Shown here piece by piece: positions 22,406-32,134 of a DNA stretch of 64,000 nucleotides; position 1 is the stretch's first letter, and every line of letters begins with the position of its first letter. This DNA comes from Trichomonas vaginalis G3. Taxonomy: Eukaryota; Parabasalia; Trichomonadida; Trichomonadidae. The position numbers were made by a program, and so were the translations under genes. The notes below the pieces were generated by a model. It was not told the DNA's origin, ran no database searches, and was given only the letters and a program-made list of their open reading frames with translations. The stretch spans positions 8,627,962 through 8,691,961 of the forward strand of contig NC_067208.1 of assembly GCF_026262505.1 (NCBI RefSeq). The letters run 5' to 3'.

Positions 22406-23983
22406 AAAATAAATGGTTCATCTACCCTACTTGTTTGAAGTTGTCAAAATACTCTCTTATTTTTTACGATTTTCATGAGTTTTGGCTACCCCTGTAAAAG
22501 TCGGTCTAGAGAAATTTCATGAAATTTGGTCATTTTTCAGCAAAAATATATTTTAGGGTAGAAGGGTATATCTACCCCGTTTTCTACCCTCATTTCTACC
22601 CCAGTTATTTTATAAACGTTTCACATGGTAAACGTTATTTTTTAAATTTTGTGAAAACTCAACGGTTTGACACAAGCCCTAAAATATATTTTACTCAGAA
22701 TTTTACTCAGAATTCAATAAAAATATATTTTAGGGTAGATGGTTAGATCTAACCTGTTTTCTAACCTCTTTTCTACCCCAGTTATTTTATAAGCGTTTTA
22801 CATGGTAAACATTGTGAATTCGTGAAATTCTAAACAGTTTTGTAGCTTCGATTTCTTCACGAAGGATATCGAATGTTTTCACAATGCCGAAAGTTTCTTT
22901 ATATTTCTTCTTGACATCTGAAAGAAGGAAATCGTCAGCTGTTGGATAGTTTTTGTTTAGAAATGTCAACATGTCCATTTTATCTTCTGCTGGTTTCTCT
23001 GCCTCCCTCTTTAAGTCAGCATAGTCGTTTCGCATACGTTCTATCTCTTTGACGGAGTAGTTATATTTCCTCATTGCTGCTTTACATTTAGAACATTGTG
23101 GGTTCATTTTTGCGTTATATTCTGAAACCTTACCTGCTAGTATGACTAAGGCGTCAATTGCTCTCTTTAACTCAAAAGTTGCGGGTTTTATCTGTTCATT
23201 CCATATCTTACCTCTTCTATCTTTATCTCTTATCTGCCATACACATTCAGCAACTAACGAAACAAAGTTGTCGTAGGTCTTAAACTCCCCAGATTTATAT
23301 ATGTCAGAGATGTTCTTATATACCATATCGCAATCTTTGTCCATGACTTTGTGGTTGCAATGAAATCCAAGAAACTCATAGTTAACCTTTCGTATGAACT
23401 TCTTTATTTCTACTGAGTCAGTTGCTTTGACTTCTATTTCATCGAATTCTGGAATAGTAAGCTTTTGTTGTTGGATTTCAGGAAGTTTAGGTAGATGGTC
23501 AATAATATCCTGCATTTCATAAAGATATTCTTCATCTGTTTCATCTTTTGCAGTGCAATCTAAATCTCCTTGGAGAAGTTCCTGCTTTATCTTCTGGATT
23601 TCTGTTTCGAAAGTATATGAAGAAGGAATGAAGCTTTTCATCTCTACTAACATTGAAGTTGGGTTCATGACTAACGAGTTTGGTGCTGTTGTTGCTAACA
23701 TGTTCTTACAATAAAAATAAAAAAATATTTTTTTAAAAAAACCAACTTTATTTTTTATTTCGGGAAAACTCATGACAAATTCAAGAGGGTAGAAAACGGG
23801 GTAGAAAAGAGGTTAGATCTAACCATCTACCCTAAAATATATTTTTGCCGAATTCTGTATAAAACTCATGACAAATTCAAGAGGGTAGAAAACGGGGTAG
23901 AAAAGAGGTTAGATCTAACCATCTACCCTAAAATATATTTTTGGGTGTAAAATTCAAATTGTAAAAAGTCAAGCTTGAAAAAT
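22380..23983. repeat. Repeat-bounded single-gene cassette
   Basis: The 31-bp end of the ATPase gene (22380-22410) is repeated exactly at 23953-23983. Between these direct repeats lies one minus-strand gene (22787-23701). It is bracketed by inverted copies of a 37-bp block with the palindrome GGTTAGATCTAACC: one copy at 22719-22755, and two in tandem at 23810-23846 and 23906-23942 (period 96 bp). A weaker GGGTAGA-rich copy lies at about 22555-22615. The structure looks like an insertion or a recombined gene cassette. Confidence 0.65.
22787..23701 (-). CDS. Maverick 1 cassette protein of unknown function, about 304 aa
   Basis: Open frame; the ATG at 23701 (MLATTAPNSLVMNPTS) is preferred to upstream starts that lie in an A/T-rich leader. 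It has an acidic middle (DETDEEYLYEMQDIIDHL), two Cys/His-bearing stretches (FHCNHKVMDKDC and NPQCSKCKAAMRKYN, the latter a possible zinc knuckle) and a helical C-terminus. No known family. It is the only gene inside the repeat-bounded cassette at 22380-23983. Confidence 0.6.
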   Translation of the reverse strand: MLATTAPNSLVMNPTSMLVEMKSFIPSSYTFETEIQKIKQELLQGDLDCTAKDETDEEYLYEMQDIIDHLPKLPEIQQQKLTIPEFDEIEVKATDSVEIKKFIRKVNYEFLGFHCNHKVMDKDCDMVYKNISDIYKSGEFKTYDNFVSLVAECVWQIRDKDRRGKIWNEQIKPATFELKRAIDALVILAGKVSEYNAKMNPQCSKCKAAMRKYNYSVKEIERMRNDYADLKREAEKPAEDKMDMLTFLNKNYPTADDFLLSDVKKKYKETFGIVKTFDILREEIEATKLFRISRIHNVYHVKRL

Positions 23984-23997
23984 CTAAGTGTTTAGTC

Positions 23998-24177
23998 TTA
24001 GTAAGATGGTAGCTTCTTAAAGCATATGCCGTCCTTGAGTTTTATGTACGTGAAGAGAAGTACAATGAATTCAATTACGAGTACAATTGCAATGACAACT
24101 AAGGCAACTATTTTTGTCTTTTGCCAGCAAGAGTACTTCTTCTCTTCCAATGGTTCGGCAGAACTATACTCACTCAT
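23998..24177 (-). CDS. Maverick 1 small single-pass membrane protein, 59 aa
   Basis: Starts MSEYSSAEPLEEKKYSCW at 24177. One strong membrane segment lies at about residues 22-44 (ALVVIAIVLVIEFIVLLF), with a short basic C-terminus. It diverges from the small gene at 24222. Small membrane proteins are common in Polinton-like viruses, but their role is unknown. Confidence 0.6.
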   Translation of the reverse strand: MSEYSSAEPLEEKKYSCWQKTKIVALVVIAIVLVIEFIVLLFTYIKLKDGICFKKLPSY

Positions 24178-24221
24178 GAGAAATGCCAAAACGGTTTAAT
24201 AGAAAAAGTGTCATTTTTTTC

Positions 24222-24416
24222 ATGTCCGAAGACTCGAAGGTGCAACACTTCCAAAATACCGACGAACTCAGAAGAGCAGCATGGCAGTATCTTCTTGACA
24301 ACTTCTTTGAGTTCTCCAGGAACACCTTGGAAAATGCTGAAGAACTCCGACACAGAGAATTTGGAGAAATTGCACTCCAATACTACCTTGACAAACAAAG
24401 GGTAAACAAAGGGTAA
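24222..24416 (+). CDS. Maverick 1 small helical protein, 64 aa
   Basis: MSEDSKVQHFQNTDELRR followed by amphipathic helices. The ATG follows AAAAAGTGTCATTTTTTTC directly, a leader shared with other genes of the element, which supports this start over the ATG at 24183. Unknown function. Confidence 0.55.
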   Translation: MSEDSKVQHFQNTDELRRAAWQYLLDNFFEFSRNTLENAEELRHREFGEIALQYYLDKQRVNKG

Positions 24417-24456
24417 AATAAGACTAAAAACTTAACGTTTAAAAAGTGACATTTTT

Positions 24457-24657
24457 ATGAGCTCCGAGTCACCGAGAAAACTTGGTCAGATGTTAGCAGC
24501 TTACTTCCCCGAGGAGGATGGAAGCGTTACATACATCAGGTTCAAAAACAACGAACCTGGAATTGCGTACAAAATTCGCAATTACATGACCATGGAAGAG
24601 TACGAAAGGCTCCTACAAGAGAAACCAGCTCTAAACAACTCAGAAAAGAAAGAGTAA
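24457..24657 (+). CDS. Maverick 1 small protein, 66 aa
   Basis: Starts MSSESPRKLGQMLAAYF, then a beta-rich centre (GSVTYIRFKNNEPGIAYKI) and a charged C-terminus. The ATG is preceded by AAAAAGTGACATTTTT, the element's recurrent leader motif. Unknown function. Confidence 0.55.
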   Translation: MSSESPRKLGQMLAAYFPEEDGSVTYIRFKNNEPGIAYKIRNYMTMEEYERLLQEKPALNNSEKKE

Positions 24658-24686
24658 AAAGTTTAACTCGTAATTGTTTTATTTTT

Positions 24687-25400
24687 TTACTTGTATGGGC
24701 AAGCTGCAAGAATGAAGTCGACTATCTCAGTCTTTGTCTTGACCAGTTGGACTGCTCTTGCGAGTACGTCTGTTTTGCGGTCTCCAGCTGGTGTCTGACC
24801 TTCGTAATTGCGCATGTTCTTGAAGAGCTCCAACTGTAAATGGTTGTAGGATGAAGAGTCTCTCAGACTGCTTGAGGTAGTCTTCACGGTCACGAACCGA
24901 ATCTGTGGTACGAGTCGAATCGGTCGATTTGAGGGAAGAGACTGAAAGCCTGTCGTCTTCCATAGGGGCTGTGGCATAATCTTTGCGTAAACGGTTCAGA
25001 CCTTCTTCGAAGTCTTGGTCTCTCTTCGATTGAGATTGAGATTGGAATTGCTGGGTGGAGCTTGCTGGAACATCCAAGGGTTGGGGAAAGTAAGGCATAG
25101 GCTGAGGAGGGTAGTTCGGGAAGCCTTGTGGTGGGTAGTAACCTTGAGGTGGAAATTGGTAGTAAATCGGAGGTACTTGCTGGAACTGAGGTTGCTGAGG
25201 AGACTGTTGTGGTTCTGCAGCTTTCGGTTTTCTGGCTTTTGGAAGGCGTTCAGGAAGAGAACGTCAGTCATCCGTTTGTGTCCTGTCGGAAGGAAGAACT
25301 TTCCTGTCGGAAGAAGAACTTTTTCTGTCGGAAGGAAGAACTTTTTCTGTCGGAAGGAAAAACTTTTTCTGAAGTTCGACCAAAAAGTTCTCAATTTTCG
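24687..25400 (-). pseudogene. Maverick 1 Pro/Gln/Ser-rich protein region (broken)
   Basis: Minus-strand coding region of low complexity, with PQPLDVPASSTQQFQSQSQS and a Ser/Thr/Asp-rich middle. Its upstream part runs into the minisatellite at 25283-25520. Not a single open frame and no family recognised. Confidence 0.35.
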
Positions 25401-25520
25401 AAAATTTGAATGGTTTACGGACGGACAACTGGAAGAGTTCTTCCTGTCGGAAGGAAAAATTTTTTCTGTCGGAAGGAAAATTTTTTCCAGTTGGTCGGGA
25501 AAACATTTTCCTGTCGGATG
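25283..25520. repeat. CTGTCGGAAGGAA minisatellite, two blocks
   Basis: Seven copies of CTGTCGGA begin near 25283, 25304, 25325, 25347, 25444, 25466 and 25511, with the commonest spacing 21-22 bp and a unit close to CTGTCGGAAGGAAGAACTTT. The two blocks are separated by about 75 bp of unique DNA. It ends at the start of the gene at 25518. Confidence 0.8.
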
Positions 25521-25892
25521 GAAGGACTCGGAATGCCAGAAGGATTTGACGAGGCAATTTACCTAATTGAAATTAACGACTGCGTAAAAGACTACTTGCG
25601 CAAGGTCATGAAGCCCAAGGTCAAGTTCACCACTATTTCTGGAAGGTCTACACTTCAGCTCGAGACTTCGACTGGAATTCCAATTCAAATACCAGACGGG
25701 ACAGCCTACGATGGCATAAAGGACGCCAAAAGAGAAGCTCTTGTTAAGTTCCTAAACAAACGTCCTTGGATAAAAATACCAAACAAGGAGAACCCCCTAC
25801 CCCATATGAAATTGGCAATTCAGTCTCTCCTTCACTTCTCGGGTCAGCCGTTCTACATAACCTGTGAAGGCGACATTCAGCCAGTTCTTTAA
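25518..25892 (+). CDS. Maverick 1 protein of unknown function, about 124 aa
   Basis: The ATG at 25518 (MEGLGMPEGFDEAIYLIE) lies at the end of the minisatellite; the ATG at 25533 is an alternative. Mixed alpha/beta composition: YLRKVMKPKVKFTTI, then RSTLQLETSTGIPIQI, and a C-terminal FSGQPFYITCEGD. No family recognised. Confidence 0.5.
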   Translation: MEGLGMPEGFDEAIYLIEINDCVKDYLRKVMKPKVKFTTISGRSTLQLETSTGIPIQIPDGTAYDGIKDAKREALVKFLNKRPWIKIPNKENPLPHMKLAIQSLLHFSGQPFYITCEGDIQPVL

Positions 25893-26015
25893 ACATCTCA
25901 TTTTAACTTCACTTTTTTTATGTTTTTACGCATATGAAGAAGAAGCCTTCTGGTAAGTTTCTTATAGCCATATACATGGCACGCTTTGAGTAAAAACATT
26001 TTTTTCTTTTTTTGA

Positions 26016-26330
26016 ATGAAGCAAGTTAAATTCGTCCCACACCAATCTCAATGGACCGATGAAGAGTTTCAAGCTATGGTTGAAGGTGTTGAGAACGACA
26101 TAGACGGCGAACTTGAAGGAGCTCAAATCACAATTGCAACCAAAATTGCAGAAGTCAAGGAACAGATAGCTCCACTTAAAGCTACCAAAGCTACTCTTGA
26201 CCTCATGGATAGTTACCGTTTAGATGTCAAGAGTGGAATAAGACATTTAAAATTAAAACTTCTAAACTACGAAGCTATACTCCAAAAGTTAGCAGAAATG
26301 AGAAGACTTACCAGAGCTACTTACATGTAA
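26016..26330 (+). CDS. Maverick 1 helical protein, 104 aa
   Basis: MKQVKFVPHQSQWTDEEFQ is followed by long amphipathic helices likely to form a coiled coil (KIAEVKEQIAPLKATKATLD). Open frame, no known family. Confidence 0.5.
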   Translation: MKQVKFVPHQSQWTDEEFQAMVEGVENDIDGELEGAQITIATKIAEVKEQIAPLKATKATLDLMDSYRLDVKSGIRHLKLKLLNYEAILQKLAEMRRLTRATYM

Positions 26331-26640
26331 GGGACTTACCTTCAAGCAATCCGACAAAGATGAATTTTCTGACATTGTCCCAATTTTGTCCGAAAGTCGC
26401 TCAGATGTTTCGAACTGCTCCCAACATATCCAGAATATGAACGTTTGCTGAACTCTTCCGCAATCTCAAAAAACGTTTTTTGGTTCTCATGTTCGAAACT
26501 TTTATCGAAGAGACAACAAACGTTCAGAAGAAGAACAAGATATTATTTAAACTTGTTGTATGACATAACTGTCATAACAAGCTTTTTGAAGTAAACACCG
26601 CCATTCTCAAACCACTTCATTTTTTCGATGTCCGAACAAG
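26331..26640. other. Degenerate stretch of Maverick 1
   Basis: No open frame of note. The base composition resembles neighbouring element genes, so it may be a decayed small gene. Confidence 0.4.
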
Positions 26641-27309
26641 CACCGAAGCCGAACACACATAGCAGATGTCCTTTCAAGGTTGCCAGACAAGCGCCCAGTT
26701 CAAATTCAAATTATGCATTTGAAAGCTCATCTGACAAACACCGTTAAGACTCTCCAAAGTAGTCTTATGGAAGAGATGAAGGGACTTAAAGGTGAGTTCC
26801 TCATGAACCAAGCTTCCAATGAGAAAGTCCTGAACGATTTAGCGGAAACCTTGCGCATTTACGCGAGAAGAACGAGACCTTGCCAGACTCATCTACCGTT
26901 TCTTCGAAGAGATAGACGCCATCTGGAAGGTACTCGGAAAGGACAGAACATGCAACACCGTACTTCGTGAGTACCAAATTGAAGAAGGAATTGTCGAGGA
27001 AGAAGAGGAAGAAGAGGAAGAAGAGAAACACGAAGAAGAGGAAGTTTGGGCAACCTTGTTGCGATGACGCTTACAGAAATTTCCCAACCCTACCCATACA
27101 AAATCCGCAACAAGGCGACAGGCAAGGTTCTTACCCCAGTCCTCAACAACTTGGGACACTTGACCCTTACCTTCGAAATTACGGTACAATTTCCATGGGA
27201 AGGCTTGTCGGTATGCAATGGGTTCCAAATCCAAACAAGAAGACGAAAGGTCAGACACATTGACGGTGACAAGCTCAACAACCGTAAGGAGAACCTCGAG
27301 TGGTTCTAA
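26641..27309 (+). pseudogene. Maverick 1 coiled-coil plus HNH-like endonuclease region (broken)
   Basis: The first part is helical (LKAHLTNTVKTLQSSLMEEM) and is followed by a long Glu run. The end, HIDGDKLNNRKENLEW at about 27258-27306, is the signature of the HNH_3 family of homing endonucleases found in phages and large DNA viruses. Whether the two parts belong to one gene is not clear. Broken. Confidence 0.5.
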
Positions 27310-27652
27310 GAGTTAAAAAAATTTTTTTTAGGGGGAAACCCCAAGTAAATTTAAGTTTTAGTTGCGTAAGCGGCCTTAAATTAATGGTCATTTGCAAAAT
27401 TAGTTCCTGACCTCTGAATTGAACTCTTTCGTCATCCCAGTTGCGTAGGAGGTCGTCCCAGAGGAGTTGGTAGAATTGCCAATCCAAGGACGATTTGTCC
27501 TCCCAGGCATTGAGGATGTACTGCTCGTAGAGTCTCATGACCTCTGCCTTGCACCAGACACCCTCTCCCTTGAACGTAAGGCTTCTTCGAAGTGCTCGAA
27601 TGCGATTGGCTGCGGGACCATCCGAAATGACACTTTTTGTCCGTTTAGTCAA
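27275..27652 (-). pseudogene. Maverick 1 small Trp-rich protein region
   Basis: A minus-strand frame with a Trp- and Asp-rich stretch (WDDLLRNWDDERVQF) preceded by AAAAAGTGTCATTT, the leader motif found before other genes of the element. The start is uncertain and the frame is probably broken. Confidence 0.35.
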
Positions 27653-27882
27653 TGTTCGTGTCTCGTGCCATAGTCGACGAAAATACAGACAAACAGGTTA
27701 TATATGAGTTTGAGACCAAGAATGGTGTAACTCGACCTGTCCGATTCAAAGACTCCGAGGGCGACCATGAAATTAAACGGAAATTAGCTAGGAAGGAATA
27801 TAAAAATTTTTTATTTCATGCAATGTTTATTTCTGTGCCGTCTTCTTTAACACCCCAATATTTCCTTTTCGATATTACATGA
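27652..27882 (+). CDS. Possible Maverick 1 small protein, up to 76 aa
   Basis: MFVSRAIVDENTDKQVIYEF followed by a charged stretch. The 3' end overlaps the end of the polymerase region on the other strand, so the true end may be earlier. Weakly supported. Confidence 0.3.
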   Translation: MFVSRAIVDENTDKQVIYEFETKNGVTRPVRFKDSEGDHEIKRKLARKEYKNFLFHAMFISVPSSLTPQYFLFDIT

Positions 27883-29430
27883 ACTTCGGTGAAAATTTTG
27901 TCCAATTTGAATTGACCCATCTTCTCACCGACCATACCATTTCAATGAGTTTGTTATAGCCTTCTTCGTTCGTCATGAGTGCGTCGATGTTCTCATAGTA
28001 AACCTTGACTTTGGATTTGACTTCGGAGAAGAATTTGTTGTACTCGTCAAGGACTGCTTTTGCGAACTGAGGGTAAGACCAATGTTCGACAATAGGTTTT
28101 AATGTGGTTACTAAGCCACTTTCACCTTCGGTAAATTCGTATTTCAAAACAAAAGGAGAAAACCTTTCAACAAAGTTGTCGACCTTCTCATAATGTTTAC
28201 TCTTCATCTCTTGAGGTTTTTTAATGGAATACCCCATGTCGAATTCATAAGCAATTTTAATGTCATTGCAAGTTTGGGGTTTGAAGCTTTCCTAATATCA
28301 TACAGTTGTTGTATGACTTTTCCAACTGTATAGTTCCTTCCTGGGAACTCACCATCTTCGTTTGGAATTCCAGTCGGGATATATTGGACAACCTCATGTA
28401 TGCAGCGTTAAGGTCGACATAGTATATTTTTTCATCTGAGTCGAACTTGTCGCATCCAATCGGACCAGTTTTGGAAATTCAAGCGAGTCTCTTATCTTCT
28501 GAGAAACTTCTCCTGTTATCTCATAAACATCGTCGAAGCAACCTGTTTCATATAAAACCTTCTGACCTAACTCTGATGCTCTCCAATACAATTTGACGTC
28601 GATTGGATGCCTCAATGGAAGTTTGTTTATAGCATCTTGAAGTTCTTGCAACCTCATTGGAAGTTCTTCTGGTTCAGGTTGGTATCCGAACAATCCAACT
28701 CCTTTTGGAACTGTGTACTTCTTTTGTACTAGAACTTTGTCTGGAACAACTTTTGGTCTTGCTAACAGTGAAAAGTTTGTTTCGTCTTTTGGTACAAAAC
28801 TTTCTGTCAGCTTGTCATCTGGAATCGGTTCCAACAAACCTTTCTCGAAAAGAATGTTAACAGCTCTGACAATGTTGCACTTGCCTTTTCCGAACAATGG
28901 GTTTGTAAGACTTTCGTTCAACATGAAGTGGTTGTGGACAATTACAATCTTCAACCATGGTAAGTCTTTGTCAACAACAAAGTCGTCATGTGAAGAACCT
29001 TTCTCAGTCGGAATGTTGACTCGGATATTGACATTTGCCAACGGTGCAATTTTTGCCAATTGACCTCTGAGAATGTACCTTGTTTTTACACATGACTCAA
29101 GATACTTCATCTTCTCATCTGTAACAAGACCGGAGTTCCTGAGACATGTAAGAATGCAAGGTTCGTTGACAATTGTTTCAATTGAATTGTAAATTCCATA
29201 CCTTGTCAAGTCAATGTCAGACTTATTTCTGAACGGGAAGTATCCAGCATGTTGTCTGACTGCTTGAGGGTTAGGTTGGTACCATTCGAACTTGACACTT
29301 GCAATTCCTTCAATTGCATTCAAAATGTCTGAGTCGGAGTCAACCATTTGTTCTCTCTTTGTAGTCTTGAAAGCGTCAAGAAGTTTGCAGCTGTTTGTTC
29401 ATTGCCATGCATAGTAAATGTGACCATCCA
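27815..29430 (-). pseudogene. Maverick 1 protein-primed B-family DNA polymerase region (fossil)
   Basis: Minus-strand region with the N-terminal character of trichomonad Maverick polymerases (LKIVIVHNHFMLNE) and a motif A-like YYVDLNAAYM, followed further on by KSKVKVYYENIDALM in the place of motif C. It is shorter than the family norm and broken. It would replicate the element by protein priming. Confidence 0.55.
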
Positions 29431-29436
29431 AATCTG

Positions 29437-29952
29437 TTAGGTTAGTCTGAGATTGTATCCTTTCTTATTTCCGTCTTGTATGGCAGCAAGTACTCCCATG
29501 AAGCCTTCTTTGTTCTTTCCTTCGTCAAAGTTTACTGTAAAGGTTCGACCAGATGTAATTTGACTTCTAACTTCACGATACTTTTCATATGCATATCTTG
29601 TTCTTTCCATGGGAGCATGTGCGTCTTCACCTTTTCCTTTTTTCCTTCTCAAAGGATGCAATTGTTCGTCATGTTTCCAGTAGAATCTGGCAAAGCCGTC
29701 GTGTCCTTCAACTTGAGGTTCACTAACATCGAAAGGCATGTCATAAGACGTTCTTCTTCTAACCTCTCTAGTCTGTTTGGATAATTTGGCGTGCTGTTTC
29801 CAGTCCATTTCGTAGCGAAGACCAGCCAGTTTGTCATAGACTTTTATGGGTCTTCCCTTCCTATATTTAAAATTCTTCGAAACTCTCCAACCATATCTTT
29901 GCAACTCTGCTTTTATTCTAGCAGATTTTCTATCCATTCTATATGGGGGCAT
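29437..29952 (-). CDS. Maverick 1 basic protein of unknown function, 171 aa
   Basis: Open frame starting MPPYRMDRKSARIKAELQ and strongly basic in its first 80 residues (RKGRPIKVYDKL), suggesting nucleic-acid binding. It ends with a mixed domain (RTFTVNFDEGKNKEGF). It lies just upstream of the polymerase region on the same strand. No named family; a terminal-protein role is speculation. Confidence 0.55.
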   Translation of the reverse strand: MPPYRMDRKSARIKAELQRYGWRVSKNFKYRKGRPIKVYDKLAGLRYEMDWKQHAKLSKQTREVRRRTSYDMPFDVSEPQVEGHDGFARFYWKHDEQLHPLRRKKGKGEDAHAPMERTRYAYEKYREVRSQITSGRTFTVNFDEGKNKEGFMGVLAAIQDGNKKGYNLRLT

Positions 29953-29954
29953 TT

Positions 29955-30563
29955 TTATAAAAATAAAAAAATATTTTTTTCTTTACTTACATAACCGCCT
30001 GCTGCCATAAGTCTTTGACGCCAACCCATACCAGCTAATGAAGGTTGACTTGGTTTAGTTTGGAAACTAAACTTTGGTTTTGGTTTATCTTCAGTTTTTG
30101 GTTTTTCTTCTTCTATCGGTTTTTCGTCACTTTTCGGTTCCTCTGACTTTACCCACTGCAGGAACAGTTGTGTCGTCAACATCTTCATAAATATCATATG
30201 CCATTTGTTTTTGTTTTCCTTTCAACTTTTTGTGTTTGTTGTAAAGTTTAGAATATTTCGACTCTAAGTCAATGAGATGTTCTATAATGAACTGTTGGTC
30301 AGTGAAGTAAACTTTTCCATCTGTTGTCTCGAAAGCTCCTTCAGACTTCAATATTTTATTTGTGAGAGTCTGTTTCTTTTTTGAGATACTAGCCGTTCCA
30401 TTTCTATGAAAAGTGACTTTGTAGTTAGGGTTTGTATTTCCAGACCTGGCACTTTCTATTATTGAATTTTTTCTTCATCTGTAAGTTCTTTGACAGGTTT
30501 TGACAATGGTTCTGAACTTTTTGTTTGTGGTGTCAAATCTACCGTTTCAACTTCTTCGGTCAT
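29955..30563 (-). pseudogene. Maverick 1 Lys/Glu-rich protein region (broken)
   Basis: Minus-strand region starting MTEEVETVDLTPQTKS, with a Lys-rich helical middle (YNKHKKLKGKQKQMAYDIYE) and an EEKPKTEDKPKPK stretch at the end. No known family, not a single open frame. Confidence 0.4.
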
Positions 30564-30582
30564 TTCATCTCAGTAAAAAATT

Positions 30583-30738
30583 TTAGTTTGGTTTGTTTTC
30601 AACTGGTTGTTGTTGTTTTTTAAGTCGGTCTAAAACTTCCTGAGGTATAGGAAGAACTTGACAAACACGTGGTTGTGTAACTGCTGGAAGCCGACAAATC
30701 CATCTTGAACCCATTTGTCTCAATGCTGTATTGTTCAT
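30583..30738 (-). CDS. Maverick 1 small protein, 51 aa
   Basis: Short open frame: MNNTALRQMGSRWICRLP, then PIPQEVLDRLKKQQQPVE. Its leader (TTTTTTACTGAGATGAA before the ATG) is repeated before the gene starting at 30563, which supports the start. Unknown function. Confidence 0.45.
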   Translation of the reverse strand: MNNTALRQMGSRWICRLPAVTQPRVCQVLPIPQEVLDRLKKQQQPVENKPN

Positions 30739-30757
30739 TTCATCTCAGTAAAAAAAT

Positions 30758-31159
30758 TTACATTCCCCACGTTTGAGGCGGTTGCGGTTGGTTGTTGTTT
30801 ACCCACTGTTGTGCATGGTTATATCCTCTGTTAAAGAATCTTTCACCTTGGTCCATATAGTGCCCTGCTTGGTTATAGTAGTCATTTGCTTTGTTATAGT
30901 AGTTTCCTGCTTGTCTTCCTACATTGTCCATCCATCCTTGAACTTTTCCTCTTGTTTCAGGATTTGGAATAAGATTTGCTGCATCTCGTGCTACCTCCCA
31001 ACCTTTCTGTACAGTTTGTATAATAGGTTGTGCTTTCTCTTTCAGTATACCTAATGTACTCAAAATCTTCCTTCCAATTCCAAATGCACCTCTGGCTATT
31101 GTTCCCACTGCGGGCAAAAATCTGGATGCAACTCCTGCTAATGCGCCAAATAAACCCAT
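30758..31159 (-). CDS. Maverick 1 amphipathic virion-type protein, 133 aa
   Basis: MGLFGALAGVASRFLPAVG, a Gly/Ala-rich hydrophobic N-terminus, then coiled-coil-like helices and an Asn/Tyr/Gln-rich tail (YYNKANDYYNQAGHYMDQG). A Gly-rich amphipathic N-terminus of this kind is typical of membrane-active minor virion proteins (adenovirus pVI, Polinton and virophage counterparts). The related design at 34288-34530 supports a family of such proteins. The role is inference. Confidence 0.55.
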   Translation of the reverse strand: MGLFGALAGVASRFLPAVGTIARGAFGIGRKILSTLGILKEKAQPIIQTVQKGWEVARDAANLIPNPETRGKVQGWMDNVGRQAGNYYNKANDYYNQAGHYMDQGERFFNRGYNHAQQWVNNNQPQPPQTWGM

Positions 31160-31175
31160 TTCTTATGGGTAAAAA

Positions 31176-32122
31176 ATGACGAATCCAAACAAGGACCCCT
31201 ATGTTTCTAAAGCAACAAAGAAAGCACTCATGATAAAAATCTTTAGTTCAACACCAAATGCTTGGTTTATGGATATCTTGGAAAACATTCCGAGGTATAG
31301 AGAAGATGGACCACCATACTGGCTAATATTTGTCGGTCAAAACACAAGATACTGTGAAGCCATACCATTAGTCCAAAAATATTTTAGATGTGAAAACTGC
31401 TTTGACAATATTCGTTGACAAATACCATCCAACAAAACTGACATCTGACTGTGAAAGTTCTTTCAAATCAGACGATATTAAAAACTATCTGCGTTCAAAA
31501 AATGTAAACCAATATTTCATTGTCGACCAAAACCATTCTGCTCTTGGTGTCATTGACAGTTGTATAAAAATCTTAAGAGACTTAAACCAACCACAAGGTG
31601 GTGAAGCAAATGAAATGTCATATGACGACAAATATAAGACATTTCTCCATGGCAAAGATGAGACAAGTTTTAAATATTTACAATAGCCGTAAACAAAAAG
31701 GTTTGGGAAACCACTCCCCCGAAGAAATGAAAAACAACCCGACTTAGAGAAAGACTATATATTTAATAGTTTAGTCAAAAGAGACAAACAAGAAAGAATG
31801 CCAGGCTTCAAACTTAAGAAAGGTGACAAAGTAAAAATAGAAATACCTAAACGCGACCCATATGAAAATACTATTGACTATGACAACAATGGGAACTCGA
31901 CAGGTACTCACATTCGTGTTCGTAAAAATAGAAGAAAGTATACAAGAGAATATTATGAAGTTTTAGGCAAACATGGCAAAATGTACACACTGCAAGCAGA
32001 AGATAAAACTACTATTGTCAGACCTCGTTTTCAAACTTGTCAAAGTTCAAGGTGGTATACTTTCAAAGACAGTTCCTAACAAATATAAGACAACTCCTGA
32101 CGAATATGCTAAAGAAGTTGAA
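31176..32122 (+). pseudogene. Maverick 1 retroviral-type integrase region (fossil)
   Basis: RNase H-fold integrase core with NAWFMDILENI (first Asp), YWLIFVGQNTRYCEAIP, LTSDCESSFK (second Asp), and the third acidic position in the ALGVIDSCIKILRDL helix. The C-terminal part (GFKLKKGDKVKI) is like the chromo/SH3-type tail of Polinton integrases. Same domain order as the open integrase of element 2. Broken. Confidence 0.75.
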
Positions 32123-32134
32123 AATGACGACTAA

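Noticed and set aside
25015-25566. Long plus-strand frame across the minisatellite
   Set aside because: It follows from the repeat having a unit length near a multiple of three; its composition is that of a repeat read in a chance frame.
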